A DNA stretch of 64,000 bases from assembly GCA_947095585.1 (NCBI GenBank), contig OX352764.1, forward strand, positions 1,845,001 through 1,909,000, given 5' to 3'. This DNA comes from Nephrocerus scutellatus. Taxonomy: Eukaryota > Arthropoda > Insecta > Diptera > Pipunculidae. Shown piece by piece: positions 1 to 11,010 of this stretch (position 1 is the stretch's first letter; each line of letters opens with the position of its first letter). The position numbers and the translations under genes were made by a program. The notes below the pieces were generated by a model. It searched no databases, had not been told where the DNA came from, and saw nothing but the letters and a program-made list of their open reading frames with translations.

Positions 1-1984
1 CACAAATGAATTGATAGAAATTCGAGTAAAAAGCCAACTCTCACTCGCTCCCACCAATCCTAAGCAGTAGTCGTTTTTACAGCTTAATGTCCCTACGCTC
101 CGCTCATGGCCAATATCATCCAATCACATTGACCAATTCAGTTGGAAGCAACAGCTTGAAACTTTTATTGGAACGCAACTGCTACCGCACGCACACAAGC
201 AATCCCCATCCCATTCTCGACGCTCGCTCGTAAAAACGTTTAGTGATTTTAGGCAACGGATCGGGATAATGTTCGTTGAATTAAAATCAAAACAACAAAA
301 ACAACAGCAGCAGCAACGCGACAAGGCAAATAATTGGAAAATTCCTTTTCCTTACTTTGTTGTGGGGAGTCAAGATGGAAACTTATAGTGCGTTCGAAAA
401 AGCAATTTCTAGAAGTTCGCCAGATGGTGAGGATGATGATGGTTTTGCTTTTGTATTCGGGTATTTTCAGAGGAGTGGTCGGTCTGGTAACCGAAAAATG
501 CACCCAAACAACCGCGAGTTTTGTTTCTTCCCCCTACTAAGAGCGGCTTCAACTGATTCTGAGACTTGCTTTCTCCTGTTCCTTTTTTATTGAACCTATG
601 AGTCTGAGATTGGACTTGTGGTGGTTTCTTAGCGCTGCCCTAAACACGCTCTTCGGATGGATAGACCGATAAAGGGTGGAATGGGCGAGAGCGTAATGGA
701 AAATGGAAACTTTCCCGTGCAAATGAATCACTTCGCCTTAAGCTATTGAAGAGGGTGAGGAAACACAATATCTTGTGCGACGCCGACACAATACATAAAC
801 ACCCCTAGATGGGATTTGCGATTGTGGAAACGCTCCTTTCTGAGCTGTGCTATGCTGCGTGGGACACAATAGCACATTGCGCTGAAAATAACCATCAAGA
901 AGCCGAGAAGTGCACAAGTAAATGTGGCATACAGATGCAACAGAATAGTGTCGTGGGTGTTTTGGAGGGTGCATGAAAAGCCGGAAGAGTACTTTGGCAA
1001 GTTGATGCCAATAGCTGGATGGAGTAGAGCAAGTAGTTTCCGAATGAGTTGATGGAAGGAAGTTTAAGCGGCAGATTTGTGTACGTGTGTGAGGAAAATG
1101 TTTGCTTGTGTGCCAGAGTGTTGCAGAGCATTTCGATAACATACAAAATATGGGTATGTACCGAGGACCATATGCAGTACTGTTGTTAAGTTTGAAAGCT
1201 TCAGGGATTACTGTCTCAGGAAGAGGAAATGCAAGTAGAGTCGTTTGTGTATTGCCACCGATTGACCTACATTCTGAGGATCCAGTAGACTTTCGCTCAA
1301 CTGAGAATATTTGAATTTAAAATCTCAAAATACTCGTAATTCCAAACGAGAAATATGCGCCTTGTGACCATTGAACATTATGCCGATATCCTTGTGAAAC
1401 TATTTTTCTATTTTGCACATAATAATATTATATAATATATAAGTTTCTATTTGTTATAATTAGCGCACGCTTCAAAAGGGACTATCATCGGTCGTAATGG
1501 CATTTGTGTCTACAATGGAAGTTACCACATTATGTACAACTGATCCTGATTACCAACGTTGACAATATTTATAACCTCAGCTTCAGCTGCCTTGAAAGGA
1601 TCTAATGTGCTGTTTCTCATCCTGTTGCGAGCAATCTGACAGTCCTTAGTTATAACAATATTTAGTGTTTTTTCTTTTCAAATTCAAATTCAGGAAATTC
1701 TGTTGCATTACTTTTTTTTGCGGAATACTTCTGGTGTATTCCACTACATGATATTGCCTTATGTTTAAGGTGCAACCGAATTGTTGCTTTGAATTAAATA
1801 TCAAAATCATATCAGGAATATCAAGTATTTGAAGGAAAGTATGGAAGGGCTGACAATTTAACCTTCGCTTTACCAACACTCACCCGGGTGACCAAATCGA
1901 TTTTTATTACTTTACTAGCCGGCTGCCCTTCCCTTTCTGCCTTTCCTAGTTTCCCGGCGATTTACTGAGCCTCACCCTTATAAC
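1..1984. other. No gene recognised; AT-rich spacer
   Basis: No open frame here shows a recognisable domain or convincing coding bias. A short CAA/CAG-rich tract lies near 285-320, of a kind common in fly introns and UTRs. The small frames on both strands overlap one another and look random. Confidence 0.6.
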
Positions 1985-3178
1985 TACCCGACCTGACGTA
2001 TAGATAGCGGTTGTCGTTTAAAAACAATGACTGTGGTAGAAAGTACCAACCTTACAAAGCCTAAATTTGACGTTCGACGACGCTACGTTGTTTAGTGTTT
2101 GTACGGCAGCCATAAATAGTGATCGTTCCAATGAATTGTTGAACATGGAAAAAAATAGGCCATCGTTATGCGATACAATACTATCATTTGAAAGGCCTCA
2201 AGCCAACCAACATCAGCTAGATTCGGTTCACTTGGGGAGTCTGCTCCTTCGTTTTTTCATTCGCTAGCAATAACATATTGGATAATAGAGTTTAAGCGAG
2301 GTCGTCAGAGTTGCCAAGACGAACATCGCACTGGTCGACCAAATGAACTGAGTACACCAGAAATGGTGAAAAAATCCACCAAATGCTATTGGATGACCGT
2401 CGACTGAAAGTTCGTAAGCTAGCAGATATGGCAGGCATTTCAAAAACTAGTGTATATCGCATTTTGACTGATAATTTGGATATGAGAAAGTTGTGTGCAA
2501 GATGGATACCGCTATTAACCACAATGGAACAAAAACAGCGTCGTGATGATGTTTCAGTCGAGTGTTTGGCGAAGTTTTACAGCAATAAGCCCTACTTTTT
2601 GCATAGATTCATAACCATGGATGAAACATGCGTCCATCACTTCACACCCGAGATGAAGAATCAGTCAAAACAATGGACAACATGGGAGAATCGACACCAA
2701 AGAAGGCAAAGACAGTTTAACCCGTAGGTAAGGTCATGGCGTCAGTTCAGTTTTTTGGGATGCGCGTGGGATAATTGTCATTGAATTTCTTCAGAAAGAA
2801 AATACAATCAACGACGTCTATAATGGGAACTTTTTGCAGCGTTTTGCAGCAACGTGATGGCTAAAATCAATAAGTTTACGTTCGAATTGCTTCCTCATAC
2901 ACCAGATTTAGCCCCCTCGGATTATTTTCTGTTTCCGAAGTTAAAAAAATAGCTCGGTGGTAACAGAATTGTCATCAATGAAGAGGTGGAGTATGCATTT
3001 GATGGCTATTTTAAGGAGCTCGACAATTCTCACTATAAAAAGTGTATCGAAGCTGTTGAACATCGCTGGGAAACGTGTGTCGAACTAAAAGGAGACTATG
3101 TACAGAAATAATGACATTTTATCTCAAATTTTTTGTGTTTTCTTTGTTAGGTCGGGTACTTCTTGGACTACCCTCGTA
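1985..3178 (+). mobile_element. Decayed mariner-family DNA transposon (copy M1)
   Basis: The right end is an intact-looking inverted repeat at about 3147-3176 that ends in CCCTCG followed by TA, the dinucleotide target duplicated by mariner. The left end at 1985-1998 begins TACCCGACCTGACG, the complement of the inner part of the right repeat, so about 18 outer bases of the left repeat are lost. Between them lies a broken transposase reading frame on the plus strand. At about 1.2 kb it is near the usual 1.3 kb of full mariners. The missing left end and the broken frame mean it cannot move by itself. Confidence 0.85.
2277..3110 (+). pseudogene. mariner transposase pseudogene
   Basis: Mariner transposases cut and paste DNA at TA sites using a D,D34D catalytic triad. 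The frame through 2277-2730 gives the helix-turn-helix region (EFKRGRQSCQDEHRTGRP, LDDRRLKVRKLADMAGIS) and the first catalytic motif TMDETCVHHFTPE. A frame change near 2740 leads into FWDARGIIVIEFL. Near 2840 the sequence jumps to FELLPHTPDLAPSDYFLFPKL, so the segment with the usual HQDNAP motif (second catalytic Asp) is deleted. A stop follows at about 2950, and the C-terminal part with HRWETCVELKGDYV ends near 3110. At least one frameshift, one internal deletion and one stop are visible. The N-terminal part (2067-2270) is too degraded to align by eye. Confidence 0.88.
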
Positions 3179-4024
3179 TATTTTGTTTTTTTCTTACTCT
3201 GCCTACAGCATTCAAGTTCCAACTTGACAACTCTTTGACAAATGTGCCGTAAAGAAGTTGTCCATCGAGATATTTCTCCCTGTGTCCATCTAGCAGGCAA
3301 CTAGCACCAGCTCCATCACAACCCTCTCGCCTTGGTTAACTTGGTTCCTGACATTGTTTATCTTGCCAGTATATATTTGGCATTACAGTGGACAGTACGA
3401 CAACGAGTCACAGACCCACCATATTTTTATTCCACATTTTAGCATGTTTGAATATGTAGCGTACGTCCCCTGTACCCAAACAGCTGCTCATCCAGTGTAA
3501 CGAACTCATAGGGCCGATAATGGGTCCAAAGATTAAAAAATATCCCTTATGAATTCGACTTTATATTCTGCCTAGCCCACAGATCTGGTTGCATGTACAG
3601 CGATGCGTATTAATTGCAATATGTCTATGAACCTATTACGCGCTATAGTTGCTCGACACCTGTTACAAGCAAAATTTCTAAGCTGAGAATTCGTTATCCG
3701 TAATTGGATTACAAATACGCGTCTGTTTATGACGATTCTGGACATTCTATTGAGCATACTGCCGATTTGTTTGACTAATGATGCAACCGAATGTATCAAC
3801 CTTATTCAGATTTTTTGTAATCGGACTCAATGCACTCATTTTTTGTTCTGAATAAACAACTTCTTGAATCAAAAAAATAAAAAGGACTGAATTGTTTGCC
3901 TTTCGGTCCACCAATATGTTCCGATCTGTATTTTTATTCTAAACACACCACACACACGAGGTATTGGTAAACAACGTAGTCAAAAATCTCTGGTAATGCG
4001 AAGGTTCGGTTTCGCTAAGGCTCA
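3179..4024. other. No gene recognised
   Basis: Spacer between the mariner copy and a SINE fragment. I see no domain, RNA gene or clear repeat in it. Confidence 0.5.
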
Positions 4025-4095
4025 AGGCTTTCCGTGACAAGTTATTACTCTTGGAAGTTTGTCAAACATTCATGAGATGTGGGGCCGTTGAAAAT
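4025..4095 (-). repeat. SINE body fragment (family S)
   Basis: The stretch around CTTTCCGTGACAAGTTATTA closely matches the middle of the complete SINE copies at 23746, 40427 and 57535, and extends on through the segment with the GTTTGTCAAAC-like motif. Neither the tRNA-like head nor the tail is recognisable here, so it is an old internal fragment. Confidence 0.6.
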
Positions 4096-4680
4096 AATTT
4101 GGTTGTTTTTTAATGCACTTTTATATCCTTAGATAATACGATTAATTCTGCAATATTGTTAAATAAGTTTACAATCCAATCAGATGACTTCAGACTATTT
4201 GTATAGGTAGAAGGCAGCGATGGATGGTTGCTTACAAGATCAGACGTAAATGGAAGCTAAGGAAGGAAATTTTCATAATCAAGAGGAGATATTACGAGCA
4301 ATAATTAGCTTATGCCCAGAGATACAGACTATGGGTATAGAACCAACATGATCGTAATATGGATCTTCATTGTGGATTGGTTAACATGACTGTAAAAGCC
4401 GATTTGACCGGCTCATAAGCAGCTTAAGAATAAAAAAACAACAAACTTTTGGACACATGTTGGACCATGAAATGAAAGAGTAGTTCACAGTATCGATTTT
4501 ATTGGACATAGATGATACACAGTCCAATGAGTTATTTAATCATCACATGAAAGTGTCGTTAAATAAAATGCATGTTGCAATGCCAACTGGATACAGGGTT
4601 TCTTTTCCGCTCGAGGTCGTCATCATGAAAAACACCCTTTCCACAGTTTCCTGATCACACGGCCTCTTCCTCCGCTCGAT
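4096..4680. other. No gene recognised
   Basis: AT-rich spacer without a recognisable domain. Confidence 0.45.
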
Positions 4681-6061
4681 ACGTCGTACCGCTTCTGTGT
4701 ACACACACAGAGATGAAAATTGCAGGAAATTGGGAAACTGGGAAAGCAGCAAAACAAGGACTGAAGTGAAAATGCAAAGCGACGACAAACGAGCAGCGCG
4801 TTTCGCGACTACTCTGCACACGATGAGGATGCCGAGAACAAACGACGACGACCGTCAACGATGCAAAGATAAGGCTTCGGAGGAGCTATCTCTGAATACA
4901 TACAAAGAGGACCACTTCTTGGAGTGGTGTGTGGAACAAATTCGGAGCGCTTTACAAACACATGGAAGATTTCACTTAGAATGAAGAATTTCGGAAAGAT
5001 ATTTTGGATATCTGTCAGCTGGAAACGGAAAAAGGGATAATTGAATGATTATGTGAAAAAAAATATCATTTCATTAAGAACTCCAAGTGTTCACTTTGAA
5101 TGCGGTACCAGAAAAAAACAACAACAACAACAAACTTTAGCGACAGAGACCATTGAGCAGCAGCAAGCAGTTACAGCGACAATATACAAACGAATGAACC
5201 CACCAAGAGGAGAGGAGGACCATTTATATAAACGAACCGACGAACAAATGAACAAATGAACGAACCATCGAAGGAACAAACGAGCAACTGGCAAATGAAC
5301 GAGTAGTTAGCAGAAGGAGACTTTTCTGGATAAGCAGGAGGAAAAATGTATTCGAGACATGGACAACTCTACTCACATGCAATTGTGATTTCCCGATGCA
5401 AATTGAATTAATCATAAATCACCACGACGAACGTCCTGCCTTGAAAGGACAAACGCCAGAAACGAAGAAACGAACACACTAAAGGACCGATACGACCACA
5501 AATCACGAACTCATCGAATTTTCCGTTCACTTCACAATTGCGGTTTTCCCGATTTTTCCACAGTGCAACTGATGGTAAAGTCTTCTTCTACGTATGGGTG
5601 TCTATGCTGACTGTGTGTGAAAGTACTTTAACGTTCGACGGAACTATGTTTGTCCGCAAGTCGCCCGTCCGTTCGACTCAATTTTATCACGAAGACTGAC
5701 TCTTCGGGCCACGCAAAAGCACAGTTATATACCAGCAACCATGACAAGAACAACGATTGAGAGAGAGTGAATGTGCAGAGAGGAATAAATCGAGAGAGAG
5801 GAATTTTTATCGTGTATTCCAATCAGACGAACCAATAAGCTGTCATTGTTAGAACGAGCTTCGCAAGAGGGAATGAGGGATTCTGTGGTCTTTTGGTCGG
5901 CAATTGAGTGTTGACGATAAACATCCTTCGTCATCGGACCTATGTCCTTTTTTTGCATGGTGTCTATGTCGAATGCTGAGAGAGAAGTTTTGTGGCGTGG
6001 TTAAGTTCAATTTGTAGCTTCAGAGAAAAAGGAAATACCTTCAAGTTCACCACGAGGTGAG
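4681..6061 (+). other. UTR-like region rich in CAA/CAG, possible 5' untranslated exon
   Basis: From about 4690 the plus strand becomes richer in A, C and G, with CAACAACAAC at 5117-5132, CAG runs near 5157-5170 and many short upstream ATGs. No long frame is present. It ends at a strong 5' splice-site consensus (6062). This composition resembles long 5' UTR exons of fly developmental genes. There is no direct evidence of transcription, so this stays an inference; it could equally be ordinary intronic sequence. Confidence 0.25.
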
Positions 6062-6067
6062 GTAAGT
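6062..6067 (+). promoter_or_regulatory. Candidate 5' splice site
   Basis: GTGAG followed by GTAAGT is close to the consensus donor (MAG/GTRAGT). It lies at the end of the UTR-like tract. Donor-like strings occur often by chance, so this only has weight together with the upstream composition. Confidence 0.25.
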
Positions 6068-7409
6068 TATTATTCTCGAACATATAACACCAGCGAAATT
6101 TCCACGAAGCAACTGCCGAGCAAAAAGCTACTCACCAAAAAAGTGAAGTGTGGAGTGTCAGTGAAATTTTACAACCCTCTCTCAACCGAACCGAAATTTG
6201 ATCCTAAAGTCATAATATTTCCTAAGAGAGAAATTGTTCCCAGTTTTTTGTGTTAAAGGGGAAATTTATTTTGAAGTAAAATGACTCAGACTCAGACTCA
6301 ACTCGAGTCAAAACTACGATTCTCTTAATTCCGAAATTCTTTTCGCATTTCGTGCAGAAACTTCCTCTAATTTTTGTTCGAGTACAAGAAAGACTATATC
6401 TGGGGGTTGGGAACCAGTAACCACCCCAACCACAATCGCGAACAGTTCTTTGGGGGGAAAAAAAAGTTACTAATAAGTTACCCTTAATGCACATCACAAT
6501 AACAATGCAATACACAAACACGACAGACTGCAATTTTGGCAACAACCAGTCACCCCGTGTTGCAGGAAATTGTGCGCTCGTCCGTTAAACCCATAATCTA
6601 ATCCTCATCCAACCCTAAACGTTAGTTCTTTAAATACACCACAGAAAAGGAAGAAAGTTGTTGTTGTGTGGGAATGGACTGCCGCCGGCTATCGACAGTC
6701 GTCTCTGATTCTTGCCCTTATGCTCCTTGATATCCAAAACCACAGGCAGGATGTCCATATATCCGCCCTTACGATTTAGTGGGCTTTTAAGGGTGACCGA
6801 CAACTGTAAGGTACGCTCTACGCTCAGTGCACGAGGGTTACATTTACGCCTTTGCCTCTAGTCAATAAACGGAATAACCAGCGGCTTTAGCGTTCGCGGC
6901 GCAAGCAACGTAAATAGAAAAACATTTATTTACACTCTGCGCGTATTTGCAAAGAGAAATAATTTACGCACTCAATAACTCCGTCGCCATATTCGTCCTT
7001 TGTCCCGAGGGTGTTATTCTGTTTTGAAATTACAATTAATTGAGTTTTGTTTGAAAGCAAATGACGAACGCAAATGTGTTGAGAGAGGGTTGAAGGATCA
7101 GCCGCGTGAGGCCTTCCTTTCTTTTCCTTTTGTTCAATATCCTGCGTGCGTATCGTTGATTTCAGTGTTCCTTTTGCGCAATCAAAATTCCCAACAGAGC
7201 TCTCTGCTGTGCTGTGCACAAGGGATGATTATGAATTTCAATGGAAACCGTTTCGAGGACTCTAATTGCATTATTATGTTGTTATTTACGTCATCAGTGC
7301 TGGACTTAGACGTACGTAGAGAGTGTTACATAAATTTGGCATGTGCCGAACACATATTCCAATAAAAGGGATGCTATTCGAGTACGGTATGGATAGGGTT
7401 AACTGTTAT
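6068..7409. other. No gene recognised
   Basis: AT-rich spacer. Frames of about 100-120 codons on both strands overlap and show no family motifs. Confidence 0.45.
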
Positions 7410-7826
7410 TCAAGGAGCTAAATAGGATTTTTTGCCAAAAAGCATAGAAATCCTACAAATGCTTACGAGGATATTTTGGACAAAGATGGAAATTCCTTGC
7501 ATCAAGGGACCTCTTGGGCTTAGAAGAGTAACAAAGCAGTCTTCATAGAGGTTTAATAGTAGGTTTGTTTTTGACCTTGTCAATAAGCCTTTCCAAATTT
7601 TGTTGTGTGCACAAAGAGAAATGTCCTTGATGCCTCTAGGCAATTGAAGCATCGCATTTTTTACTAACTTCACTTTTACTTCTAATGAGGTCCAATTTTT
7701 GGGAAATTGGGTAATGTTTATTTCCACTCCTATTTTAAACAGCTTACGGACACTTACAAAACATTTATTTTTAATTTTTTTACACGATGATTCGGCTCCA
7801 ACAGGACAATACAATTCTGGGGTCAC
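7410..7826 (-). CDS. Unrecognised 138-codon open frame
   Basis: An open frame with a balanced mix of Lys, Leu, Ile and Asn and no low-complexity run. I recognise no domain, signal peptide or catalytic motif. It lies next to a possible RTE-like tail and a G/T-rich array, so a decayed transposon protein is as likely as a host exon, and chance openness is also possible at this length. Confidence 0.15.
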   Translation of the reverse strand: MTPELYCPVGAESSCKKIKNKCFVSVRKLFKIGVEINITQFPKNWTSLEVKVKLVKNAMLQLPRGIKDISLCAHNKIWKGLLTRSKTNLLLNLYEDCFVTLLSPRGPLMQGISIFVQNILVSICRISMLFGKKSYLAP

Positions 7827-7917
7827 GTATTGCTGTTATGGTTCAGTAATATTTTTTGGTACTGTATGATATAAACAGGTAACAAATTCGTGAGACAGGA
7901 TGTTACTCGACTACGCC

Positions 7918-7975
7918 TTTGTTGGTCTCGATTTCGTAAGGCATTGTAGAGCCAAATATGATGATGATTATTAGG
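7918..7975 (+). repeat. Possible RTE-like LINE 3' tail
   Basis: The string GAGCCAAATATGATGATGAT at 7950-7969 matches the terminal sequence and ATG microsatellite tail of the RTE-like copy ending at 37285 (AAGCCAAATATGATGATGAT). Only the last few dozen bases would be present. The match is short, so confidence is limited. Confidence 0.35.
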
Positions 7976-8019
7976 CATTAAGTATGCACACATGAGGGAA
8001 ATAATTATTAAGGTTCGTT

Positions 8020-8420
8020 TGGGGGAAAAGACCCAAAAAGTGTCTTTTGGGGTCTTTTGAGGTTTTTTTGTGATTTTTTGGGGGTGTTCTGGGGGTCTTT
8101 TTAGGGTTTTTGACGGTCTGTTGGGAGTCTTCAAGGAGGTCTTTTGACCATCTTTTGGTGGGTCTTATTACGGAGTCTTTTGTGGGATCTTTTAAAGGCC
8201 CTTGGATCTTTTAGGGGTATTTTCAGGGTATTTTGAGTGTCGTTTGGTGGTCTTTTGGGGGACTTTTTGGGGTCTTTTTGAGATATTTTTAGGGTTTTTT
8301 GAGGTCTTTTGATAGTCTTTTAGAAGTCTTTTAGGAGGTATTTTGAGTATCTTTTGGTGAGTCTTTTTCGGGTCTTTTGTGGCGGTCTTTGCGGGATTTA
8401 TTTTGGGTCTTGCGGGGGCT
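8020..8420 (+). repeat. Degenerate G/T-rich minisatellite, array 1
   Basis: Irregular tandem units of about 10-20 bp built on GGTCTTTT with spacers such as GGGG, GAGG and TGG. The plus strand is almost free of C and A. The same motif family occurs at 10029-11010 in this orientation and at 54150-54800 in the opposite one. Confidence 0.85.
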
Positions 8421-8439
8421 GTACATATTTAGAATCTAA

Positions 8440-8560
8440 CATCTAGATGATCACTGCGGTGAAAAAAGTTTGGTTGTTATTTGGACGCGCCGGGAATCAA
8501 ATATGGTGTTCTCCGAGTGGGAACCAACGGTACCACCAACACTGACAACTGACGATTTTC
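8440..8560 (-). repeat. Possible tRNA-like sequence of a second, decayed SINE
   Basis: On the minus strand a segment reads TGGTACCGTTGG, then about 22 bases later TTTGATTCCCGG, resembling degenerate A and B boxes of a tRNA promoter. The spacing is short and no cloverleaf can be drawn with confidence. It is not family S. Chance similarity is quite possible. Confidence 0.22.
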
Positions 8561-9929
8561 TATTCTGTTTAATAGACAAAATCAAATGCTTTTTTATAAA
8601 ATAAAAGTACGAGCTTTTCAAAGAAATCTGTATGGAGGCTTTTTGTCGATATTTTAACCCAGGTGTCCGACCCCTTCCAAAATATGAGAGTAATTTACAC
8701 ATTTCAAGACTTCTGAAGAGATAGTATGTCTCGTATGTATGCTGTAGCTGACTGCAAAGCCAGAAATTATCGAAAGATTATTACTCCTCTCGGGACCAGT
8801 AACAACTCACCTTCATGACTGTCATCGCAAAGTCGTCTTTGTATCCTGTTGCGCACACTATAGAAGCTAAGGCAGCACTTCCTGTGGATCCACTGAGTTA
8901 ATATCTTATAGTAACTCATATAAAATTCCTAAGTGACTTACAGACAGAAAAAAGATTATTGTGGGCAACTAAATTCTACGTGTTCTTGAACTAAATTTGG
9001 AGCAGAGTTTCGCGAAAGATTTCTGACTCAGTGGCTGCAGGAACGCAGGGCAGCTGTCTGAATATTTTATGTCTGATGAAAGAGCGAGAAGACATTTGTG
9101 ATATGGGGCGGAATGGGATGCATCTTTTGACGATTTCCCTAACATTGCTCACTTGTCACTGTGGTGTCATACAAGCCGCACATTGTCACTCGCTTGTAAA
9201 TTAATAATGCGGAGCGTCGCCGCCACAAACGGAACAAACAACGTTGCTTCTTCTTAAATGGTTTGCCGTAAGGAAGGAAGGATGGGCAGCAGGCGGAGCA
9301 CATATTGCAATGCTCAATCTACTTACAGACATATCACTGTTTCCACACATTCCCTAATGGATTGTCAACCGTTCGCTTTGTGACAGGAGAACACGTCGGA
9401 TGTGAATTCTCGGCTGACGGCACAAAAAGCTTTTAAGTTTTGCGCGCCGTTCGCCTCGCCGCTTTGTTTGTTGTTCCGAACATTTTAGTGGTTTTGTGTG
9501 CATCAAACGGGAAAGCCTGAGACCTACTTAGCAGTTTTCTTCCAGTTTTTATTGAATGTCACAGTTAATTAAGACGGAACGGCAAGATTCGCCAGATTCG
9601 CAATACTACCGGGAAGGCAACTCTCTTACAAAGGATGATCCTCATGAATTTAAATGCAATTTGGAAGATAAGAATATCCGTTGAATTTTCTGTGACAACG
9701 CACGCGTTAATCCGAAACATTAGTGGAACAAAAGGTGCTCCTTTGGAAAACTATTTTGAGATCCGTTACATCTCCAAAAGCCGAGAGAAGAAGAATGCCA
9801 AGAAGACGAGATTTGATTTGATTTGGAGTCAATGTAGGAGATCACCATAAAAGGTGGCTGAAACGGGAGGAGTATTGGGAGGACAAATGATGAAACCAAG
9901 AGCTAAAACTTCATTGTTTTCCTTAGAGA
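8561..9929. other. No gene recognised
   Basis: Spacer with short overlapping frames only. Confidence 0.45.
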
Positions 9930-10028
9930 TGGGTAATAATAAATAATAATATTTGGAGCGACAGACCATTGCGGTCCAAAGCCTAGCTTCTCGCGACCAT
10001 TCGTGTCATGCGGTTTATATTTTTCCAC
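9930..10028 (-). repeat. SINE 3' fragment (family S) with tail
   Basis: AATAATAAATAATAATATT (complement of the ATT-rich tail) is followed by GACAGACCATTGCGGTCC and the AAGCCTAGCTTCTCGCGACC region, matching the tail side of the full copies. The element reads on the minus strand, so this is the 3' third, cut off on its 5' side next to the G/T-rich array that begins near 10030. Confidence 0.8.
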
Positions 10029-11010
10029 ATTTGAGAGTTTTTTGACAGTTTTTGCGTGGGTCTTTTAGGAGGTCTTTTACGAGATTTTTGGGTATCTTTT
10101 GTTGGGTCTTTTGAGGGTCTTTTAAGGGTCTTTTGCGGGAGTCTCTTGTTCGATCTACTATTGGTCTTTGGAGGGCTTTTCGGGAATCCTTTTGTGGTCT
10201 TTTGAGTTTTTTCGGGGGTCTTTTGGTGTTTTTTTGGTGTCTTTTTGAGGTCTTTTGAGGATTTTTGAGGGTCTATTGAGGGTCTTTTAGAAGTTTTCTT
10301 TTAGGATGTCTTTTGAGTATGTTTTGGGAGTCTTTTGAAGGAGTCTTTTGAAGGAGTCTTTTGAAGAAGTCTTTTGTGGAATCTATTACTGGTCTTACGA
10401 CGACCTTTTCGGGTAACTTTTTTGTATCTTCTGTGCGTTTTTTCATCAGTATTTTAAGGGTATTTTGAGTGATACTTCGGGTGTCTTTTTGGCGTTTTTT
10501 GGGGTCTTCAAATGTTTTTTTCGGGGATCTTTTTAGTGTATATTGGGGTTCTTTTTCGGGTCACTTTGAAAGCTTTTTTAAGGGTCATTTTGGGGTATTT
10601 TGAGGAGGACTTTTGTAGGATCTTTTTGGGTTCTTTGAGTGACTTTTCGTCTGTCTGTGTCTTTTTAAGGTCTTTTAAGGGGTTTTTCGGTGGTATTTTA
10701 AAAGTATTTTGGGGATCTTTTAGGGGTTTTTTTGAAAGTCTTTCGGAGGGTCATTGGCCTTTGAGCCTTTTTAGGATCTTTTCGGGATTTTTTTTAGTGA
10801 CTTTTCTCTTTTTGTGGTATTTTGGGGATCTTTAGGGGCTCCTTTGAAAGTTTTTTTGAGGGTCATTTTGGGGTCTTTTGATGGAGTCTTTTGTAGGATA
10901 ATTTCGGGGGCATCTTTTGGGGTCTTTTAGAGGGTCATTTTACGGTCTGGTCTGGGGTCTTTTTTGGGGTCTTTTTATGATATTTTGGGGTGTTTTTGGG
11001 TTATTTTGGG
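10029..11010 (+). repeat. Degenerate G/T-rich minisatellite, array 2
   Basis: About 1 kb of irregular units on the GGTCTTTT theme, including a local run of GGAGTCTTTTGAA repeated three times near 10328-10375. The frame of 107 codons at 10512-10835 is a by-product of the repeat (few stops on a C/A-poor strand) and is not a gene. This is the longest of the three arrays. Confidence 0.88.

Noticed and set aside
4697..5259. Plus-strand frames of 95 and 72 codons as a small gene
   Set aside because: Composition follows the CAA/CAG-rich background, no domain is seen, and they are in different frames with stops between.
10512..10835. 107-codon Phe-rich frame
   Set aside because: Lies wholly inside the degenerate GGTCTTTT array; openness is explained by the lack of A and C on that strand.
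8020..11010. TTTTGGGG strings resembling ciliate-type telomere repeats
   Set aside because: The units are irregular and mixed with GGTCTTTT, with no run of a pure telomeric motif. Coincidence of a G/T-rich repeat.
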